Assembly: GCA_947384955.1 (NCBI GenBank)
Contig: CANDJC010000028.1
Span: 1 to 42,746, forward strand
Source: an uncultured Eubacterium sp.
GTDB taxonomy: Bacteria; Bacillota; Clostridia; Lachnospirales; Lachnospiraceae
DNA length: 42,746 bases
Direction: 5' to 3'
Position numbers and translations under genes: made by a program. The stretch's first letter is position 1. Every line of letters starts with the position of its first letter. This document shows positions 7,841 to 16,713 of the stretch, one piece after another. The notes beneath the pieces were generated by a model. That model was not told the DNA's origin and made no database searches. It saw only the letters and a list, made by a program, of their open reading frames with translations.

Positions 7841-8068
7841 TCACAAAATCAGATACCTTTTGAGCAGTACCGCATAATCTTCCTTCCAGTTTTCAATCTC
7901 CAGCCGCAGCGCTTTCGTTAAATCCAGCGTAAATACCGCCACAATGGATTTGGCATCCACATAGCTCATTCCAAAGCGAATCAGAGCACGCCCTTCCACG
8001 CCAGAGACATCCCGAACAAATCCTGTCACTTTTTCCATGGAATCCAGCAGTACAAATACGGTCTTCAT
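7841..8068 (-). CDS. HPr-like domain protein lacking the phosphorylatable histidine
   Basis: 75 residues if started at 8068, where AAGGAAG precedes the ATG; a start at 8101 overlaps the chemoreceptor stop and has no site. The core SYVDAKSIVAVFTLDLTKAL matches the helix-2/Ser46 region of the HPr family (VNAKSIMG-type motif). The N-terminal part has no HxRPA motif, so it cannot pass PEP-derived phosphate as HPr does; the Ser of AKSI is kept. Such HPr-fold proteins may act as binding or regulatory partners. It is the last gene of the operon, directly after the chemoreceptor. Confidence 0.75.
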   Translation of the reverse strand: MKTVFVLLDSMEKVTGFVRDVSGVEGRALIRFGMSYVDAKSIVAVFTLDLTKALRLEIENWKEDYAVLLKRYLIL

Positions 8069-8103
8069 ATTAAAACACTTCCTTATTATTTCCTGAATCA
8101 TGT

Positions 8104-9837
8104 TCAGAGCCTGGTAAATATCTCTGTCTCACGGCGCAGCCCGCAGGCAATTTCCTTATTTTTATCCATCTGCATCTGAATGTTATGCATATCCGCTTCC
8201 AGAACCTGCATATTGCCGGATGTGCCACTGAGTCCGGCTGCGCTTTCCTCAATGGCTCTGCTGATAGTATGAATCGCCTCTGCGATTTCGGATACAGCTG
8301 TTTTCAGAGTATCCGTTTTACCGGCAATTTCATGCATCACACATTCCACATATCCGGCATTCTGCTTATATTCTTCTCCGGCATTGACAAAGCCTTCAAA
8401 CTCCGGCAGAATCGTTTCCTTCATGTAACTCACCAGGCTTTGTGCATGCTCAGACAGATTCCGGACTGCCTGTGTCACTACCGCGTTAATCGACTGAATA
8501 TTGTTTGCAGACTCCCTGGCCGCCTCCGCCAGCTTGCTGATTTCCTGTGCGACAACCGCAAATCCCCGGCCCGTTTCCCCCGCTCTTGCCGCCTCAATCG
8601 AAGCGTTCAGCGCTAAAAGATTGGTCTGGTTTGCTACATTTAAGATATCGCTTGTAAGGTTATTGACCTGGTTCACGCTCCTGCTGTCTTCAATTGCCTG
8701 GCTGAGCACAGAAAGAATCTCGTTTAATTTTGCACCTGTTTCCTCCATATTTGTGCGTGCCCCGGCTGCTATGGTGTCCGCATGGTTTTTCATTTTTTTC
8801 GAATATCCGCTCATATCATTCGTGCGCTCTGCAATGCCTGCAGCCTCTTCACTGACGGATTCCGCGTTCCGGTGAATGCTCTGCGCGTGGGCTGATACGG
8901 ATTCCATTGTTTCCGACAGCTCTTCGACAAATGCAGACATTTCCGATACGCTGGCGTTCGAAGTTTTTACATTATCAAGCACCTTAGAAACAACACCGTC
9001 CATTCTTTGTGAATTATCCGCAATCATGCTGAGAATATTCTGCAGTTTTTCCAAAAATACATTGATTCCCTGTCCAAGCGCGGCAATTTCATCATTGGAC
9101 ACGATACGGATGCGTTTTGTCAAATCGCCTTCTTTACGGTCTATTCCCTGGATAATGCCCGACAGTTCACGCTCTGTCCCTGTAATCGGATTTATCATAT
9201 GCCGGTTTGCGCTCCATACCGCATAGATAACAGCCAGAATGCTGAGCAAAACCGTAGCAGTATTGACAAACAGGCCGGACCGGTACACGCTGTCCAGATG
9301 CTTTCTGGCTTCCTGTGCTTCTTCCTTAGCATGAGATTCGATACTGCCAGCCGCAGCCAGCATTTTATTTACGCAGGGAGCGATTTCCTCATTTGCAGCA
9401 GTATTTGCCTCTGCCTGCTTTCTGTCTGCGCTGAATGCACAGATACGCCGGACTCCGGTTAACAGAGCCTGGTACCCCTCTTTTATTTCCTGATAAGCTG
9501 CATCATCATCTGCGCTTAAATACTGCTCATAGGCTGTCAGTTTCTCTTCCAGTTCGTTTTCTTTTTGTTTCAGCCTGTCTGATGCCTGTATCATGCTGGC
9601 AGAATCAGATGCCGTCGCGTGAGACAGCCCCAGAATCTGTATTTCCTGTATCATCTGCTTTACGAGGCTTAATTCCGTAAGGCTTGTCATATCATGGTCT
9701 GCAATCCGGGCCGCATTTTCGTTAACCCTGCGTATATTGGACATCGTGGCTAAATTGGACAATACAGCAGCCATCCCCAGTATTACAACCGGCAGCATAA
9801 TACGCACTTTTATGCTCCTGCGTCTTTTTTGTCTCAT
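8104..9837 (-). CDS. methyl-accepting chemotaxis protein
   Basis: 577 residues. Transmembrane segments at about 12-31 and 189-210 flank an extracellular helical sensor of about 155 residues. HAMP lies at about 211-265. The conserved cytoplasmic hairpin tip is at about 396-440 ([33 protein letters not shown]), where CheA and CheW dock. GAGGAG lies 7 bases before the ATG. It sits between a binding lipoprotein and an HPr-like gene in a sugar-uptake operon, so I infer that it reports galactan-derived sugars, possibly through the lipoprotein. No flagellar or che genes are in the window. Confidence 0.95.
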   Translation of the reverse strand: MRQKRRRSIKVRIMLPVVILGMAAVLSNLATMSNIRRVNENAARIADHDMTSLTELSLVKQMIQEIQILGLSHATASDSASMIQASDRLKQKENELEEKLTAYEQYLSADDDAAYQEIKEGYQALLTGVRRICAFSADRKQAEANTAANEEIAPCVNKMLAAAGSIESHAKEEAQEARKHLDSVYRSGLFVNTATVLLSILAVIYAVWSANRHMINPITGTERELSGIIQGIDRKEGDLTKRIRIVSNDEIAALGQGINVFLEKLQNILSMIADNSQRMDGVVSKVLDNVKTSNASVSEMSAFVEELSETMESVSAHAQSIHRNAESVSEEAAGIAERTNDMSGYSKKMKNHADTIAAGARTNMEETGAKLNEILSVLSQAIEDSRSVNQVNNLTSDILNVANQTNLLALNASIEAARAGETGRGFAVVAQEISKLAEAARESANNIQSINAVVTQAVRNLSEHAQSLVSYMKETILPEFEGFVNAGEEYKQNAGYVECVMHEIAGKTDTLKTAVSEIAEAIHTISRAIEESAAGLSGTSGNMQVLEADMHNIQMQMDKNKEIACGLRRETEIFTRL

Positions 9838-9849
9838 CTGTACACTCCT

Positions 9850-11172
9850 CTAGATTTCCGTAATCCCATTTACCAGCTGGTCCATCAAATCCTGCAGCGG
9901 TATATGATTCGGATTGCCTTTGGCCATGGTTTCTCCAAATACCGACATCGGTGTCCAGTATTTCTGCCCGATTTTTTGCAATACCCCGTATTCGGACTGC
10001 TCTAACACCGCTGCAATGGCCGGAACCTTCAAAACGTCCTCAGAGGCGGCCGCATTCTTATCAGACGGGCCGTTCTGCCTGGACTGAAAATAAAAATTCT
10101 GGCTTTCTTCATTCGAAAGATAATCCGCCAGCATTTCCGCCAGCTCCCTGTGCTGTGAATAGGAATTCACGCCCAGCAGACGGTATCCTTTAAAAGACGA
10201 CATCTGTATCCTTTTACCCGCACAGGAATACTCCGGCAGACGGCATGCCCCGTAATCCCCGCCGAATGCTTTTTTTATGTCCGCAGCATCCCAGACGCCG
10301 CTGACAACTGCAATGGCGGTGCCGTCCAGTGCTTTTTTCGCAAAGTCAGAATCCGCCGTCTCCTCAAATCCGGGATGCTTTGCAATATCTAACAGCGACT
10401 GTGCAATATCGGTTCCCTTTATCTCTCCTTTTGCCGTATTCCAGTTACAGGAATTTGTCAGTCCGTCTTCGTTCAGCTCTAACTGAAGCCCCGTATTTCC
10501 AAAAAAAGAGTACAGATACCAGCCGCTTGTCCAGCTCATGATAAATTTCTTATGACTGAGGGCGCATAGTTCCAGTATGCGGTCCAGACTGCGCACATCC
10601 TCTTTTGTAAAGTACCTCTTATCATAATATAGAAAATATCCGTTATCTGCCGTGTACGGATAGGCGTACATTCTGCCGCTGACAGAAGCCGCCTGTACAG
10701 CTCCTTTTAGGCTGCGCTTTTTAACCTCATCCGCATATGCGATTTCTTCTATCACGCCGGATGCCGCCATTGTCAGCAGCTGGTCATCCGGGATACAGAA
10801 CAAATCTGCGCCATTTGCGGCATCTCCAAGAAATGTATCCTTGCATATGGATGCACCGACCGGCTCAAACTCCACTTCGGCTTCCATGTCCGGATGTTCT
10901 GCAAAAAACTGCTTTATGCGTTTTTGAAACATGTCTGTTTCATACTCGTCGCACCACATGGTCAGCCTGGCTGTACCGGTCTGCTTTGAATCAGCTGCTG
11001 TGCCGTCTTTCTTTGAGCCTCCTGCAGCGCCGTCTGCCTGTTTATTCTGCATCTGCGCATTCCTGCTGTCCGGGGTTTCCTGTTTCCTGCTGCATCCTGC
11101 AAAAACACCCGCTGCAAAGACGAAACATGCCAGGAGCAGCCATGCTGTCTTCTTTATGCTTTTTTCATACAT
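9850..11172 (-). CDS. extracellular solute-binding lipoprotein (sugar type), second in operon
   Basis: 440 residues with a lipoprotein signal ending VFAGC (Cys27), a Lys/Gln/Asp-rich spacer, then a family 1-type binding fold (LTMWCDEYETDMFQKRI, ADLFCIPDDQLLTMAASGVI). Membrane-tethered proteins of this type bind sugars outside the cell. The operon's ABC permeases already have a binding protein at the operon start, and this one sits 12 bases before the chemoreceptor gene. It could therefore be a sensor protein for chemotaxis or a second receptor for the same permeases. AAGGAG precedes the ATG, which overlaps the previous stop by 8 bases. Confidence 0.85.
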   Translation of the reverse strand: MYEKSIKKTAWLLLACFVFAAGVFAGCSRKQETPDSRNAQMQNKQADGAAGGSKKDGTAADSKQTGTARLTMWCDEYETDMFQKRIKQFFAEHPDMEAEVEFEPVGASICKDTFLGDAANGADLFCIPDDQLLTMAASGVIEEIAYADEVKKRSLKGAVQAASVSGRMYAYPYTADNGYFLYYDKRYFTKEDVRSLDRILELCALSHKKFIMSWTSGWYLYSFFGNTGLQLELNEDGLTNSCNWNTAKGEIKGTDIAQSLLDIAKHPGFEETADSDFAKKALDGTAIAVVSGVWDAADIKKAFGGDYGACRLPEYSCAGKRIQMSSFKGYRLLGVNSYSQHRELAEMLADYLSNEESQNFYFQSRQNGPSDKNAAASEDVLKVPAIAAVLEQSEYGVLQKIGQKYWTPMSVFGETMAKGNPNHIPLQDLMDQLVNGITEI

Positions 11173-11737
11173 TCACAGTCTCCTTCCCAGACATCTGTAT
11201 TCCGTTTTTATGCAGCTGCCCGGTTTCCTGTAGATATACCCTGTCCGGATATCTGTTTTTCATTGCCTGCAGCATCGAATCGCTTAAATCTAACAGAAGC
11301 TTGATTTTTTTATGGTTTTCCGTGATAATCATTGTATAGTAAGGCGTATTTTCATCATAAGAGGTATAATCATATTTGGAAAGCTTTATGCTCCCGCCGC
11401 GTCTGCGGTACGCTGCTACCGAATCATGCCAGCCCGGCGCGACTGCTTCCATGGCGTCCATATCCAGAACATGCGCGGGCCTGCGGTATCTTTTTCCCCA
11501 GATGACATCAATCACAAACGTATGATTCTCCAGTGTATATTCATATTCCCTGCGGCTGCAGATGCTGTATGCATAATACATTACCGTAAACAGATAACCT
11601 GAAAGCATAAATCCCCGTGATATCACAATTCCTGACAGCAGAAAAATTACCGCAAAAACTGCCATGCATATACGCAGAACGTTTGTCCAGGGCCCGGGCG
11701 TTCGGATTACCTGTTCTGTCATCTTATTCTGATACAT
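11165..11737 (-). CDS. membrane protein of unknown function (DUF6106-like), 190 aa
   Basis: Two hydrophobic segments close to the N-terminus (about 20-41 and 44-60) are followed by a soluble part of about 125 residues rich in beta-strand character (YEYTLENHTFVIDVIWG, PYYTMIITENHKKIKLLLD). The pattern resembles small two-helix membrane proteins with a PH-like cytoplasmic domain; the DUF6106 assignment is from memory and tentative. GAGGAA precedes the ATG. It lies between the GH53 gene and the second binding lipoprotein and overlaps the latter by 8 bases. No function can be assigned. Confidence 0.7.
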   Translation of the reverse strand: MYQNKMTEQVIRTPGPWTNVLRICMAVFAVIFLLSGIVISRGFMLSGYLFTVMYYAYSICSRREYEYTLENHTFVIDVIWGKRYRRPAHVLDMDAMEAVAPGWHDSVAAYRRRGGSIKLSKYDYTSYDENTPYYTMIITENHKKIKLLLDLSDSMLQAMKNRYPDRVYLQETGQLHKNGIQMSGKETVNV

Positions 11738-11779
11738 ATCAAATTCCTCCGTCTGTCACAGCGGACGCCGGGCTGACCT

Positions 11780-12781
11780 CTATCCCCGGCTGTCCCTGTA
11801 TGCCTGCAGTGCTTTATTATACCGCAGTGTTTTTCCGCCTGTCAGTTTCGCCGCGCATAACGGGTATTTATCCGGCAGAATCTGCGCTGCCGCCGCCGGC
11901 TCCCAGTAAAAGATGCCTGTCTGCTGCTGCCCGTCCATTTCCCGCATCACGCGGATACAGTCTGTCAGCATCTCGTAACTTCCCTGCTCGTCAGAATCCG
12001 GCCCTCCTGTCTCCACAATCATAACCGGCTTTTTATATGCCCGCGCATACGTGTGCAGCTGCTTTGACAGTCTTTCTTTGCTGCTTAATTCCGGTTCCCA
12101 GTACGGATAGTAAGAAAATCCCAGTATATCGGTCTTTCCGTCCTGTGCAAAAAAATTATCCAAAAAAGGCCTGCACTGCGCATCATCGCATACCGCCGCC
12201 AGATGCGTAATGACCTGGCAGTCCGGGCAGACCTGTTTTACGGCGTCATAACCGGCATTTAAAAAACGCACCAGCTGTTTTGGCGCTGTATCCAGCTTTC
12301 CGTTCGGCCACATCATGCCGTTGTTAATCTCGTTTCCGGCCTGAACCCACTGCGGATAAATGCCGTGCCGCACAAGAAGCTGCAGCACTTCTTGCGTATG
12401 CTCAAAAACCCTTTGTTCCAGCTGTGCGTCTGTATCGTGCTTCCATGCTTCTGGCATATCCTGATACTGCGGGTCTGCAAAATGGTCGCTGTAATGAAAA
12501 TCAATCATCAGCTTCATGCCGCAGTCACTGACCCGCTCTGCCATAGAAAGCACGCTGTCTGCATCGCAGAAGCCAAGCATGCAGACAGCGTCATCCTGTT
12601 TTCGCCAGAACGCGTCCTTCGGCGGATTGACAAACACGCGCAGACGGACTGCGTTTACGCCGAGTTCTTTAGATATTTCTAAAATGTCCCGCTCAGCTCC
12701 TGTCTCATCCAGCCACCGGTATCCCATTGCTTCTAACTGCGTAACCCATCCAAGGTCCGCGCCGTATATCATTTCTGCCAT
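11780..12781 (-). CDS. GH53 endo-beta-1,4-galactanase (arabinogalactan endo-galactosidase)
   Basis: 333 residues forming one GH53 TIM barrel. The family signature GADLGWVTQLE is at the N-terminus, followed by VNAVRLRVFVNP, LMIDFHYSDHFADP, QWVQAGNEINNGMMWP (Glu151, acid/base) and MIVETGG (Glu257, nucleophile). The enzyme hydrolyses beta-1,4-galactan from type I arabinogalactan. There is no signal peptide, so it probably acts inside the cell on imported galacto-oligosaccharides. AAAGGGG lies 6 bases before the ATG. Its presence is the main reason to assign the operon to galactan use. Confidence 0.93.
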   Translation of the reverse strand: MAEMIYGADLGWVTQLEAMGYRWLDETGAERDILEISKELGVNAVRLRVFVNPPKDAFWRKQDDAVCMLGFCDADSVLSMAERVSDCGMKLMIDFHYSDHFADPQYQDMPEAWKHDTDAQLEQRVFEHTQEVLQLLVRHGIYPQWVQAGNEINNGMMWPNGKLDTAPKQLVRFLNAGYDAVKQVCPDCQVITHLAAVCDDAQCRPFLDNFFAQDGKTDILGFSYYPYWEPELSSKERLSKQLHTYARAYKKPVMIVETGGPDSDEQGSYEMLTDCIRVMREMDGQQQTGIFYWEPAAAAQILPDKYPLCAAKLTGGKTLRYNKALQAYRDSRG

Positions 12782-12792
12782 AGTAATCCCCT

Positions 12793-13011
12793 TTAATCAA
12801 AATCAAATTTTGTAAATCTTTTGTACATTGCCCTGTATCTGGTCCTCACCTGCTCGTTTCCTTTTAGGACATCTGCCTCTTTGCCTGTATACTGGCAGCG
12901 GAGGCAGTAGTATTCCTCTTTTTCTTTATCATAAAACATATCGATATCCAAATCCCTTAAAAAGCAGGACGGGCACCTGTAATTTAATCTGCCTTTTCCA
13001 GCCTGAGCCAT
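12793..13011 (-). CDS. small zinc-ribbon protein, 72 aa
   Basis: Contains CPSC (Cys13, Cys16) and CLRC (Cys36, Cys39), a four-cysteine zinc ribbon, followed by a basic helical tail (VRTRYRAMYKRFTKF). GGAGG lies about 10 bases before the ATG at 13011, and the gene overlaps the end of the 614-aa gene. Zinc ribbons of this size often bind nucleic acid or proteins, but nothing here fixes the role. Confidence 0.72.
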   Translation of the reverse strand: MAQAGKGRLNYRCPSCFLRDLDIDMFYDKEKEEYYCLRCQYTGKEADVLKGNEQVRTRYRAMYKRFTKFDFD

Positions 13012-14828
13012 GTTTCAAAAACCTCCTTCTCTGACACCTGTTTCTTATATCCAAGTGTAAACATCGGTGAAAATGCATATCCCTCCCGGATATATCCTTC
13101 TGCACCGTCCGCTTCCTTTTGCAAAGCCCCCATGCTTACCTTTGTCTCTATTGCCGGAATCACCGCCGATACTGCTTTTGCATTTACAAGGCTTTCTTCC
13201 CTGCACTTATATGCATATATAATTTCCTTTGCAGATTCGCCCTCACACCGCAGTATGATTCCGTTCATATCCTCCGGGTATTCCGTGGTTCCATAGCAGG
13301 CTGACATATATTCATTGATTTCCACTTTTGCATCCGGCCTGCTCATTTTTAATATTTCACGCGCGATGCGGATACATCCCGAGCCTTCCTCAAAATATAA
13401 TTTTGTCTGAATTTTTACTGTTAACCCCTGAAATACCACTTCTACCGGGTCAAGCGTCAGTATTCTGGCAGTTCCTTCTTTTGAAAAATGCGCTTTGGTA
13501 CGACACAGGCATAAATCTGTCTCTTCACCTTCATAACTGATTTTCGCGCTGCGTATCGTTCCTTCTCCGGCATAATGCGTGAAATATCCGGCGCGGTATT
13601 TCTCCTGTATTAAAAACGGATAAGAAGCATCCTGGACATGCTTCGTCCCAATGCCGACCTCCCATTTCAGCTTTGCGGCATAAGGACGCAGGTCAAAAAC
13701 CGCGCCGCCCTGGTCCATATTGACCCCGGCTCTCATATACGGGTCTGTATACCAGAAAAGCTGTTTGTCCGAGCCGTACAGGATATCCCGCCAAAGCGCG
13801 CACTCCGGCTCGCTATACGTCTTTTTCCCACGGTAATAATCCGCAAATTCCGCCATGGTCATATCCGTCAGCTTTCCTTCTTTTTTCAGTTCTCCGTAAT
13901 ATTTGCAGCCGTCGGAATAGGACTTCAGCAGCAGTTCGTAAGGCGCTTCCCACCGTCCCATTTTATTCATCCATCCCGGTCCTACAAACATCATATTATA
14001 GGCATAGCCGTTATTGTATTTCTCCTGGTCCCGGTACTGGTCAATCAGATTATAAAGATATGGGAATTCCCATGTTTTGGAATCATATATCATCCCGCGC
14101 AGCACATTCTGCGGATGTGTGCCGAAGTTCGAGCCATTGCCGTCATAGCAGGCAATCAAATCCCTGGACAGATGCGGAATCGCTACAATCCCGCTGTCTT
14201 CGCTTTCGTCCGCTGCCGGAGCATGCGTATTCTGTTTCGACGGAATCCACGGCGCCCACGGGCCTCCGTCAAATAAAGTATACCAGGAATTATTGCAGGT
14301 ATGGTACGCCTTCGGCCCTTCCTCCCAGCAGGTAGCAATGGCGCATTTTACAGACGGGTATTTTTCTTTGATATAATTCGTCAGCTCCGCATCCATATAA
14401 TAAGAACCTGTTGACTGCGGATACACGCCGAAAATCTCATAAAATTTTTCAAATACGTCGTCTACAATGGCCTTCTTATCTTCCATTGAAAACATCCAGA
14501 TACAGAAATCTTTTGTTTTATATTTCTCCCGAAACTGTTCGCACGGAAGTCCCAGCAGCGATAGCGCGATTTCGTCGCCGTATGTTTCATGGTCTTCCTT
14601 TGCAATTTTGACTGCCTCTTCGTTAAAAAGAGAAGCATAGGTCATATGTATTGTCACTTTCAGCCCGTTTTCATGCGCAATCTGCTGCTGTGTCCTGAAA
14701 ATATCCAGCGACTCTGTTAAGAGCTTTTTATCTCCGATATCTTCCTCTTTTCCGTGACCGGCAACCGTAGCCGAATACTCCGGCACCATTTCCGGCCTGT
14801 GGATTACATTCAGAATAAATTCACTCAC
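12984..14828 (-). CDS. uncharacterised protein of a sugar-uptake operon, 614 aa
   Basis: I do not recognise a named family. It starts with GTG at 14828 after AAAGGAG. The N-terminal 200 residues (NVIHRPEM, VTIHMTYASLF, STGSYYMDAELTNYIKEKYP) resemble the beta/alpha barrel of the glycoside hydrolase/deacetylase superfamily, and the middle is rich in Trp, Tyr and Gly as in carbohydrate-active enzymes (WYTLFDGGPWAPWIPS, YAYNMMFVGPGWMN). The C-terminal 200 residues look beta-rich. No signal peptide is seen. Lying between the permease genes and GH53, it is probably a cytoplasmic enzyme acting on the imported saccharide; that is inference. Confidence 0.75.
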   Translation of the reverse strand: MSEFILNVIHRPEMVPEYSATVAGHGKEEDIGDKKLLTESLDIFRTQQQIAHENGLKVTIHMTYASLFNEEAVKIAKEDHETYGDEIALSLLGLPCEQFREKYKTKDFCIWMFSMEDKKAIVDDVFEKFYEIFGVYPQSTGSYYMDAELTNYIKEKYPSVKCAIATCWEEGPKAYHTCNNSWYTLFDGGPWAPWIPSKQNTHAPAADESEDSGIVAIPHLSRDLIACYDGNGSNFGTHPQNVLRGMIYDSKTWEFPYLYNLIDQYRDQEKYNNGYAYNMMFVGPGWMNKMGRWEAPYELLLKSYSDGCKYYGELKKEGKLTDMTMAEFADYYRGKKTYSEPECALWRDILYGSDKQLFWYTDPYMRAGVNMDQGGAVFDLRPYAAKLKWEVGIGTKHVQDASYPFLIQEKYRAGYFTHYAGEGTIRSAKISYEGEETDLCLCRTKAHFSKEGTARILTLDPVEVVFQGLTVKIQTKLYFEEGSGCIRIAREILKMSRPDAKVEINEYMSACYGTTEYPEDMNGIILRCEGESAKEIIYAYKCREESLVNAKAVSAVIPAIETKVSMGALQKEADGAEGYIREGYAFSPMFTLGYKKQVSEKEVFETWLRLEKAD

Positions 14829-14963
14829 GTTCCTGACTCCTTTCCCTATTCCTTAGTTCGATAAAACAGGCATACGGTACGCTCTGCGCCTTCAGATTTC
14901 CCGCATGCCCTGCTTTCTAAATCCTGCTAATTTCTATCCTGTCCTGATTCCTGACTCCTGATT

Positions 14964-15803
14964 TTATTTTACGGCACCTGTAATGCCTTCTGCAAACTGC
15001 TTCTGTAAAATGAAGAAGATTGCCATCGTAGGTACCGAGCAGAATAATACGCCTAACATCAGCATTCCGTAATCCGTTGTATATCCGGATGCCAGATTTG
15101 CAATCAGCATCGGCATCGTCTGTGCATTCGTATCGGTCATAATAACCTTCGGCCACAGATAAGAATTCCACGCATTCATAAAAGTAATAACCGCAGCCGC
15201 CGCATAGGTCGATTTCATCATCGGGATATACATCCGAAAGAAAATCTGATATTCCTTAAGTCCGTCAATACGTGCCGCTTCCATTACGTCAATCGGAAAG
15301 TTTCTGGAATTCTGGCGGAACATCATAATTAAAAACGGTGTTGAAATCGCCGGCAGGATAAATCCGCCTACCGAGTTTAAAAGTCCTAAATCAGAAACCA
15401 GCTTAAACAGCGGAATCATCGTTGCAACGCCGGGAATCATCATTGCGAGCAGCAGTATGGTAAATATCATATCCTTCTTTTTATCATGATACAGCTCAAA
15501 TCCAAAACCTGCCAGCGAGCAGATAAACATTGCAAGAATCGTCTGTACAACCGCGTAAAAAAAGGAATTTCCCATCGCGCCCCACAAATCCTGTCCGGCT
15601 GTCAGATTCCGAAAGTTCTCCATCAGATATCCGCCCGGCAGAATTCTGCCCTTCGCTACGTCAAACGAGGTATTCGTGGCTGCAGAAATCATCCAGTAAA
15701 ACGGGAATACCGACAGAAAGGATACAATTCCCAGAAAAATATAGGTCGGAATCAGCCGGCGCTGAATCATGCTTCGGTTCTTTTTCTCAGTCACGCGTAT
15801 CAC
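14964..15803 (-). CDS. sugar ABC transporter permease (MalG/GanQ type)
   Basis: 279 residues with six predicted membrane helices and the ATPase-docking EAA motif (EAARIDGLKEYQIFFRMYIP). As in the MalG branch, the N-terminus is short and helix 1 lies at about 15-35. It would form the channel together with the permease encoded just upstream, whose end it overlaps by 17 bases. The start is a GTG at 15803 with a weak site; another GTG three codons on is possible. About 135 bases separate it from the next gene. No ATPase gene is present in this operon, so a shared MsmX-like ATPase elsewhere is expected. Confidence 0.94.
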   Translation of the reverse strand: MIRVTEKKNRSMIQRRLIPTYIFLGIVSFLSVFPFYWMISAATNTSFDVAKGRILPGGYLMENFRNLTAGQDLWGAMGNSFFYAVVQTILAMFICSLAGFGFELYHDKKKDMIFTILLLAMMIPGVATMIPLFKLVSDLGLLNSVGGFILPAISTPFLIMMFRQNSRNFPIDVMEAARIDGLKEYQIFFRMYIPMMKSTYAAAAVITFMNAWNSYLWPKVIMTDTNAQTMPMLIANLASGYTTDYGMLMLGVLFCSVPTMAIFFILQKQFAEGITGAVK

Positions 15804-16686
15804 CCACTTTCATATTAATTAACGCTAAGACACCGACCATGATAAATACGCAGAATGCCATTGCGGTCGCATACCCGAAATTCGCAACGCCTGTGCCGAA
15901 TGTCATATTATAAATATAGTGCGACATCGTAATCGTAGAGTTTGCCGGCCCTCCGTTTGTCAGGTTTACAGACTCGTCAAAAAGCTGTAACGTGCCGTTG
16001 ATGGACATAATAAAGGTCATAATAATCGTCGGCTTTAACAGCGGAACCGTAATCCTCCAAAACGTCTGCCAGCCGTTTGCGCCGTCAATTTTGGCTGCCT
16101 CGTATACGGAATACTCAATATTCTGCAGCCCGGCAAGGTAAAATACCATATTGTAACCCGTCCATCTCCAAATCAGCGCAATAATAATGACTGCCTTCGC
16201 ACTTGCCGGATTGCCGAGAAAATTATAATTCTCAGACAGGATATGTAAATTGACAAGAATTGTGTTAATTAAGCCTTCCGTTGCAAACAGCGATTTAAAA
16301 ATCAGCGAATACGATACCAGCGCGGTCGCACATGGCAGAAACACACAGGTACGGAAAAATCCTTTCAGCTTCAGGTGCTTATTATTTAACAGCTGTGCCA
16401 GCAGAATCGCCAGCACGAGCATAACCGGCACCTGAACCGCCAGATACAGAAACGTATTTCCGACCGAACGGATAAACAGCTTATCGGAAAACATTCTCGT
16501 GTAATTATAAAAAAGCGGCTCCGACCAGACCATATTTGCACTGGAACCCGTTTTGAGCGAGGTAAGAAACGCATTGAGCATCGGCCAGAAGCTCATCACG
16601 GCAATCAGCACCGTCGCCGGCGTCAGAAACGTCCAGCCGGCTCTCGATTGTTTTTGAAGCAGACTCAGTCCTTTTTTCTTCTCCAC
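15787..16686 (-). CDS. sugar ABC transporter permease (MalF/GanP type)
   Basis: 299 residues, six predicted membrane helices and an EAA motif (YEAAKIDGANGWQTFWRITV) typical of the MalF branch. The GTG start at 16686 is supported by AAGGAGG 7 bases upstream. It lies 27 bases after the binding-protein gene and overlaps the second permease, the standard order binding protein-MalF-MalG. Galacto-oligosaccharides are the likely substrate, from the GH53 gene in the same operon; sequence alone does not fix this. Confidence 0.94.
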   Translation of the reverse strand: MEKKKGLSLLQKQSRAGWTFLTPATVLIAVMSFWPMLNAFLTSLKTGSSANMVWSEPLFYNYTRMFSDKLFIRSVGNTFLYLAVQVPVMLVLAILLAQLLNNKHLKLKGFFRTCVFLPCATALVSYSLIFKSLFATEGLINTILVNLHILSENYNFLGNPASAKAVIIIALIWRWTGYNMVFYLAGLQNIEYSVYEAAKIDGANGWQTFWRITVPLLKPTIIMTFIMSINGTLQLFDESVNLTNGGPANSTITMSHYIYNMTFGTGVANFGYATAMAFCVFIMVGVLALINMKVGDTRD

Positions 16687-16713
16687 TTCGAGTCCTCCTT
16701 TTTAAATGTATAC

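Noticed and set aside
7638-7844. 68-codon minus-strand frame after the HPr-like gene, starting with GTG
   Set aside because: It spans the hairpin at 7738-7779, has no ribosome site and shows no recognisable domain; more likely the operon's 3' region.
13638-14276. 212-codon plus-strand frame opposite the 614-aa gene
   Set aside because: A mirror of the coding strand; no ribosome site and no domain.
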